A stretch of DNA of 64,000 bases. Origin: Magnaporthiopsis rhizophila. Taxonomy: Eukaryota; Ascomycota; Sordariomycetes; Magnaporthales; Magnaporthaceae. Below, piece by piece: positions 56,881-64,000 of this stretch; the stretch's first letter is position 1, and every line of letters starts with the position of its first letter. The notes beneath the pieces were generated by a model. It saw only the letters and a program-made list of their open reading frames with translations. It was not told the DNA's origin and made no database searches. Location: assembly GCA_003049465.1 (NCBI GenBank), contig PYSS01000021.1, positions 223,311 through 287,310 on the forward strand. Reading direction: 5' to 3'. A program made the translations under genes and the position numbers.

Positions 56881-58194
56881 CAACTAAGAGTACGTCGTGA
56901 TTAGCACGCAGAGAGACGAGAAGAAGAGAGATGGTGGCGGCAGATGGTGCGAGGCTTTATTTGGCTAATTTTGTATTTCCATTTACGTTATCCCACATCG
57001 TGAGCGCAGCAGGTATCCATTTTCTGTTGTGCATCGTTGTCGTTTTTGTTTTTTGCCTGCTCGGTTAGACTCAGTGCCCCTCCCTGTCCCTCATCTCCCG
57101 GGCACCTAGGTCCCTTCCTCAGCTGCGGGTGGCCTTGTCTCGTCTCTTTTCTAGTGGATCGGCTGTGATGGCGGGAGGCGCCGTCTCTCGTCACTAAGGT
57201 TCTTTCGTGCATACTCGTTCGCGCTTCCGTCGTCAGTCGCCTTTTGTTTTTCCTTTCTTTTTTATCATCGCCACAAGCCGCCCGACCAGACCTCTTCCAG
57301 GTAGCTACACCTACGGCCGGCACAGCTAGCGTAGCCGGAGCATGGTTGCATTTACAAAGCGTCCCAGCGTCCCTAGTCGGTCGTCGTGTTCCCACGGTCT
57401 GGTCCAATCAATCACAAGATCCCCTCCGCGTGCCGCCACCCCGACCTCGAGGGCGGGACGCAGCACGAGGGATTGCAACCAAGCGAATACCGGACGACTC
57501 GCGGCCGGCTTATGGGCCCGTCAGCTGTTCTTCTCCAGGCCCGGCTCATCTCGTCGGCCACACCCATCGTGCCCGGCTACTACGATCGCCCTCATACATA
57601 GCCCCTTCCTCCGCGCCCCGCATTTCGCGAACCGGTGAAGGCTCCTCGCGCTGACCGAGTCTCTCTCTCGTCACATCGCCTGCGCCATCGCTGTCGGCTC
57701 CTCGCCTGCGTCTGCGCCATCTTAGGCTGCGGGTTCGTGCACATCGCCGTATCATTGTGCTGATTGTGCGCCCAATATTGCTGCCACTACCAACCTATCG
57801 ATCCCAGCCGCGGCCTAGACCGCTACATCGCTCGTTGCGGGCCGGCTTGCCTGCTTGTTCTGGGCTCGTATCTTGGCACCTGCCCACAGCAAGTCCCTAC
57901 TCAAGCTCAGTACCCGCCAAGACGCTGGTCGCCGGCTCCCGATCGCCCATCGCGACCACATCGGCTTCTGGCACTGGCTACGGCAAGCCGCCCTCCCTCG
58001 CTGCAGGTGTGGGCACTGCGGTTCCTTGCTCTCTGACAACTACGACAAGCTGTTGGGCACATCCAGGGCGACAACCGGGTTGAGCTCACTAGGTGTTCTG
58101 CCCAGCCAGATAGGCGGGAGAGAACATCGAGGAAGCTCGCGCCCTAATAGACGTCTTGCCTATTGCGTGACGTCTCCTTGGTCAAGGCTGCCTA

Positions 58195-58206
58195 CTAGGT
58201 ACCTAG
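58195..58206. repeat. Perfect palindrome CTAGGTACCTAG
   Basis: A 12-bp perfect palindrome, the fullest copy of the recurring TAGGTACCTA element; it lies about 1.1 kb before the transcription-factor ATG. Confidence 0.75.
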
Positions 58207-59318
58207 ACGTCAGATCCATATTGTCGGAGCCGAGCAGTTCCCCGGGCGGCCAACGAACCCCTTCTTCTGTGTCCCGTTTGCCACCCCCGGGGGTTTCCTC
58301 AACTTGTATCTGGTCTATTTATGTCTCACCGGTCCCCAGCCACATCCGGCACCCATCGAACTACTCCACCTCCCACTGTTCTATCCCCTTTCTCTCGTCC
58401 TCACCGATCGACCACTGTCTTACTCGGGCCTGCCCTTCTCTACTTGGCCATCCCTTGGTTCTATTACGCGGATCCCCACCCGCACCACGGACACCATCAT
58501 TTATTTCCCTCTTGGTTTATTCGTGGTGTTCTCATGATCATCAACCTGCGAACCGACTCCTACCCACGCCTCGCCTTAGCGCTGCCGCCGGCACCAGCCT
58601 GGCACGACCGGTCTGGCTCCCCTGCAACCGTTCTATCCTCACCGGTCCTTGTTTAGGCATCTGCCTGGCCTGGATTTGTGAATTCACAAGAGCTACCTTT
58701 TCGGCACACTTCAGCTTTTTCTCCTGCCCAGCCAGGCAGGCTGGGGTAGCGCACGCCCCTCCGGGGACCCGCCGCACCCGTCACACAACCTGACCTCGGC
58801 CTTGACTGCATTTTGTTTTTCGCAGCTGGGAAGTGCCGAGAGTCTGTCCAAGGCCTGGGTTGCCGTATGCCACACCAGCCGTGATGATGGTAAGGACTGC
58901 TCCACGCTCTGTACCCCGTGCTCATAATTTTTCCAGGCCTGCATGGGCCGCACATCCTACACCCTGCACCACCCACCAACCCCCTGCCCTCTGCCGTCCC
59001 CTCCGCGTGGCCGGCAGACTGAGAAGGCCCAGAAACCATACGTGCTCCCCGCACGCCCGCTTTTGCTGGGTTGGCCGAGGGGTGCCCATCCTTCACCGGT
59101 TCTCTCTTCGTTTCAACTATCTGCCACCCTAAGCCTCACTCGAACCTCTCGAACCCCCTCGCACCAACTAGCTAGACCGGATTCTTGTACCCCCCGCGAC
59201 TGCCCACTGAATGCATCTACAGAACAGCCGCAACACAAATACGCTGAAACGGCGTCGGCCACATGGCCGTGGGGGCTCCCCCGTCGAGCATATATATCAG
59301 GATTCCACCTCCCCCGGG

Positions 59319-62300
59319 ATGCCCGCCACCCCAGAAGCCCCGCCTCTCTCCCAAGCAGACCGTCAGTATATACTCGAGCAGGCAGCACAGGTCCTCGGTG
59401 TCTCGGTTCCTCGGCTCCTCCAGTTTTCTCAACCGCACGAACAGCCTCCTTCTGTTGTTGAGCAGGCTGCCATCACCCTCGAGGTCCCCGTCTCCAGTCT
59501 TCTGGAGCTTGGTCAACAGCATCGTCAAAAGCGGCCTCGCATCGATACCGCCGTATCTATGCCGCCTCCATTTACGCCCGGTCGACTGCGGGAGCCTGAC
59601 CACGCAGACGTTGACCACGGGCCACATTACAAGCGCGAGGCTACCCATGAAACTCTCACGGCCGCTCCAGAGCCTACACCGTCTCTCCTGGGACTGAGCG
59701 CCGCCCGAGTAGCAGGCTGTATTTCAAGTTTCGCTGTTTGTAACGCTTGTGTGGGTTTCGAGTCGCAAGATGGTCAGAATACCCCTGTGTTTAACAGGCC
59801 CGAAACCGCCTCGTGCTGATTGCGACTGGCTGCAGAAAACTATCCATCCATGTCCACCACGGCATCTTATGACTACGGTGACGGCAGTCGACTTGGCGTA
59901 GTTGATGTCACCCCGGCCTGTACGGCCCTCGCGCCGAGTCAGACTCTCGGCTATCATGCGTCTACCGCCACGGCTGCGGAGGCGCCAGGCTTGCTGGGCT
60001 GCGACGATGCCGCGGCCATGGGCGGGTACCTGCCACAATATCCTGCCTTGCCTCCATCAAGACCACCTGGTATTGAGCAGCCACACACGTCCGGCGAGAC
60101 GATGCTCTACCCCGTAGCCGTGACAGCTACGGCCTACTCGGGACCTGCGGCCAGCACTCCCCACCCTGCTGTGGTACCTCTCCAGTCGGTCTCCCAGGCG
60201 ATGGTGCAATCAACCCAATATGTGCCCAGCTCCGTAACGGCGGAGACACGTTTGCACTCTCAGGTTATGGCGCAAACAACTCAGTATGCGCCCAGCCCGG
60301 TGGCTGCGGAGACACCTTTGCCTATCCAGGAGATGGAGCAAGCAACCCAATATATGCCCAGCTCGTCGACGGCGGTGACGCCTTTGCCCTCACAGCTGAT
60401 GGGACAATCAACCCAGTATGTGGAGCAGACAACCCAGTACGTGCCCAGCCCGATGACGGCGGGGACACCTTTGCCCTCCCCCAGCAGCTTGGTTGCTACG
60501 TCCGATCCTGGACCCGGATACGGACCGACTGCCAGCTATGGCCCACCAGGCTCCGTTGCTGGTGAAGGGTCTACTGGCGCGATGGATGTCTACCACGGAG
60601 CTCCTGAGCTTGTCATGATGGCTCTGCCACAGAGGGCCCCGCCCACGAAGCGCGGTCCTTTCAAAGATCAAGCAGAACGAGAGAAGACAGCATACACGAG
60701 GAAGATTGGCAGTTGCGTGAGATGTCGGATGCAACGGATTAGAGTGAGTACCTACCCATCCCCGTCCTCTAGTCTCTCCTCCTTTGCTATCGATAAGACA
60801 ACATGTGTGCTATTAGACACACACAGCACAGCCTGATGCTAATCTAGGTGTCTGCCCGGTAGTGCTATGTCGATCCCGACGACGACAATAACCCGTGTGG
60901 CTGCTGCAAGAAGCTGGCCAAGTCGAAAGTCTGGCGTCTGCCTTGCCTCCGGCTGAAAATAAACGACGTGATTCTTTCCAAGACGAGCCCGGTCAAAGGC
61001 TACGAATGGACACGCCGCTGGAAAGATGGCATGGTGGCCGACGAAATTTCGAGCTGGGCATCTGACGAGATCAAGACAATACGTGTGACCGAGGGCTTCA
61101 CGGGTCGGTCTGTGGAGCTTCGGGTGCGCGAGTTTGTTCCGCAGGAAGGCGACCGGCTAGATCGCTCATGGGTTGCCGACGGCGTCAGGCGATCCGTCAA
61201 GATCCCCGCATTTGCACTGGTGGACATGGAGGCTGTAAAGGACTCTTATGATGCCTACATCAAGAACGGCATCGTGGAGTGCTGTAAGAAATTGGTCAAC
61301 AAGGAGAAGAAGCTCCTGTGGCGAGTTTACAGCCTGGCGATACAGAGACTTGGCGATGGTGGGATGGACAAACAGGACAGAGAGTTGCTGCTCAACACGC
61401 TCGAGCTCTGGATGTCGGTCCGGCTGACGACAACATCGTTTGAGATTGTGGGCCGCGAGACGCTGGGGATGACGCACGACTTGATGGACAAGACCAGCCC
61501 GCTCAGCGGCAAGATACCGCTGCCGCCCGTCATGGGCGCGCAGCTGGACTCGATCCTGATCCATCAGATCCAGGCCAAGTGTCGACACGAGACGCTCGAA
61601 CTATTACAGACTATCACGCAGGAGAAAAAGAAAGAGTCGTGGCTGATCACATACCTGGTGACTTTTGTGCTTCTGCACAACATCGCCCTCGTCATCCAGC
61701 ACGACGCCAGTTATGCGCGCAAGCACGGCATCGGGGTGGGTCACTCGTCTGTCCTTGTTGATTTGCTTGCGAGAGGCACACGCGCTGACATTGCCATTGC
61801 CCATCAGCGACGATTCGCGAGAGAGGATAGGGTCAAGGACTATTACATAGGTGAGTGTGCTGATAACAAAAAACGGCCCAGAATATTGCTGGGGCAAGAT
61901 CTTGATGGACGTGACTTTGGTTGGCTCCACAAATGCCCGGATGATATCGTCGTGGGAGAGAAGCTTGATTGAGGCCAATGCTACCCTCGGACACTGGACG
62001 GCGCTGACGACTTTCATATTTTTTTCCCGGGCTGTCCCGTAGGGGCCATGACGCTGCTGGTCTACTTCCACTACCGGCGCCGCGCCGACCCGTTCGCCCC
62101 CGGCTACAAAATCGACAAGATGCGGGGCGTATCGGGCGATGAAGCGGTGGACTTTGTCGAGGAAATGCGGAAATACGTGAGAGAGCATGGTGAGAATGGC
62201 CTACCTATACCAACGTTGTCGCTCGCTTGGGAATCACTAGCCTTGCTGGCGAGTCTGGTGCTGACATAAATTGCATGTACTCTCAACAGAGACAAGATGG

Positions 62301-62396
62301 CGCGACCTTGTCGAAAGCGGCGAGATCGAGAACGAGTATTATTTCGTAGCCCAAATGCACGAGCAAAAATGGCTCCCGCGCAGCTGGCCGGGCTGA
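59319..62396 (+). CDS. Zn2Cys6 fungal transcription factor
   Basis: The C-terminal part is clear: exons to 60743, 60863-61735, 61808-61850, 62043-62189 and 62290-62396, all joined in phase. The Zn2Cys6 cluster reads CVRCRMQRIR|CYVDPDDDNN followed by PCGCC and a later Cys; the intron at 60744 falls just before the third Cys. After it comes a regulatory domain with VRLTTTSFEIVG, FVLLHNIALVIQHDASYARKHG, RRFAREDRVKDYY, and a C-terminal WLPRSW. The N-terminal half is Gln/Pro/Ala/Thr-rich with a 22-residue tandem repeat (60200-60480). The 5' end is unsure: a coding-looking exon at 59319-59700 (two copies of an EQAAxxLxVPVxxLL motif) must join somewhere after 59710, but no standard splice pair keeps the frame; starting at the ATG at 59850 is the conservative model. 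The 72-nt intron 61736-61807 is a multiple of three with no stop. Confidence 0.8.
60200..60480. repeat. 66-bp imperfect tandem repeat within a coding region
   Basis: About four copies of a 22-residue unit of the form VMAQTTQYAPSPVAAETPLP, with one copy holding a duplicated TQYV segment. It lies in the disordered N-terminal half of the transcription factor. Confidence 0.8.

Positions 62397-64000
<1,604 letters not shown>

Larger units (their letters stand above)
52116..59318. other. 7.2-kb divergent desert before the transcription factor
   Basis: The two flanking genes diverge from this region. No gene is supported. At 55.7-56.8 kb three minus-strand frames are open at once, which reflects composition, not coding. 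From about 57240 to 59300 the plus strand is strongly C/T-rich with many short upstream frames, consistent with a long leader of the downstream regulator. Palindromes lie at 56862-56880 and 58195-58206, and a T run at 54770-54786. Confidence 0.55.

Noticed and set aside
57855..58793. Open frame of 312 codons on the plus strand
   Set aside because: It starts at TTG, is extremely Pro/Ser/Arg/Leu-rich, contains no motif, and lies in the C/T-rich leader region before the transcription factor; overlapping frames are similar.

Overview
The window reads as nuclear DNA of a filamentous ascomycete, most likely a Sordariomycete. Coding DNA is GC-rich with C/G-ending codons. Genes carry short introns (about 50-130 nt) with GTRNGT donors, CTRAY-like branch sites and YAG acceptors. 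Intergenic DNA is full of homopolymers and microsatellites, and the protein families are typically fungal (Ctr copper transporter, GT15 mannosyltransferase, CRT10, Zn2Cys6 regulator, fungal 7TM receptor). Nineteen protein-coding genes are supported; most exon junctions below were rebuilt by eye from splice sites plus preserved family motifs. No tRNA, rRNA, CRISPR array or recognisable transposon was seen.

Left part (1-41 kb) is a dense housekeeping region. In order: LYAR-type nucleolar zinc-finger protein (+), PEX10 peroxisomal RING ligase (-), ERD1 EXS-domain Golgi protein (+), KTR/KRE2 mannosyltransferase (-), PWI/SR-rich splicing factor (-), a 173-aa conserved-looking protein of unknown role (-), FAHD1-like acylpyruvate hydrolase (+), BNA1 3-hydroxyanthranilate dioxygenase (-), Ctr copper transporter (+), a Nudix CoA-diphosphatase (-), ribosomal protein eL42 (-), a 500-aa disordered protein (-), NuA4 subunit EAF6 (+), an S9 dipeptidyl-peptidase 5-like serine peptidase (+), a repeat-built coiled-coil protein (-), CRT10-like regulator (-), a membrane-anchored GH5 glycosidase (-) and a seven-helix receptor (-).

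Right part (41-64 kb) is very different. Only two genes stand in 23 kb: a divergent protein-kinase-like gene (50.3-52.1 kb, -) and a Zn2Cys6 transcription factor (59.3-62.4 kb, +). They are separated by deserts of 9.3 and 7.2 kb rich in pyrimidine tracts, homopolymers and a recurring TAGGTACCTA palindrome. The receptor, the kinase-like gene and the transcription factor all point into these deserts, which suggests long leaders or extended regulatory DNA rather than missed genes.

Functional links are modest. ERD1 and the GT15 enzyme (Golgi glycosylation) are convergent neighbours. FAHD1 and BNA1 (small carboxylate and kynurenine metabolism) are convergent neighbours. Nothing in the window forms a biosynthetic cluster, and I found no convincing undescribed system. 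The most unusual objects are the 25-residue-repeat coiled-coil protein, the 22-residue repeat in the transcription factor and its optional 72-nt in-frame intron, the kinase-like protein with altered HRD and DFG motifs, and the paired deserts. Three isolated N characters sit inside homopolymers and probably mark assembly joins.
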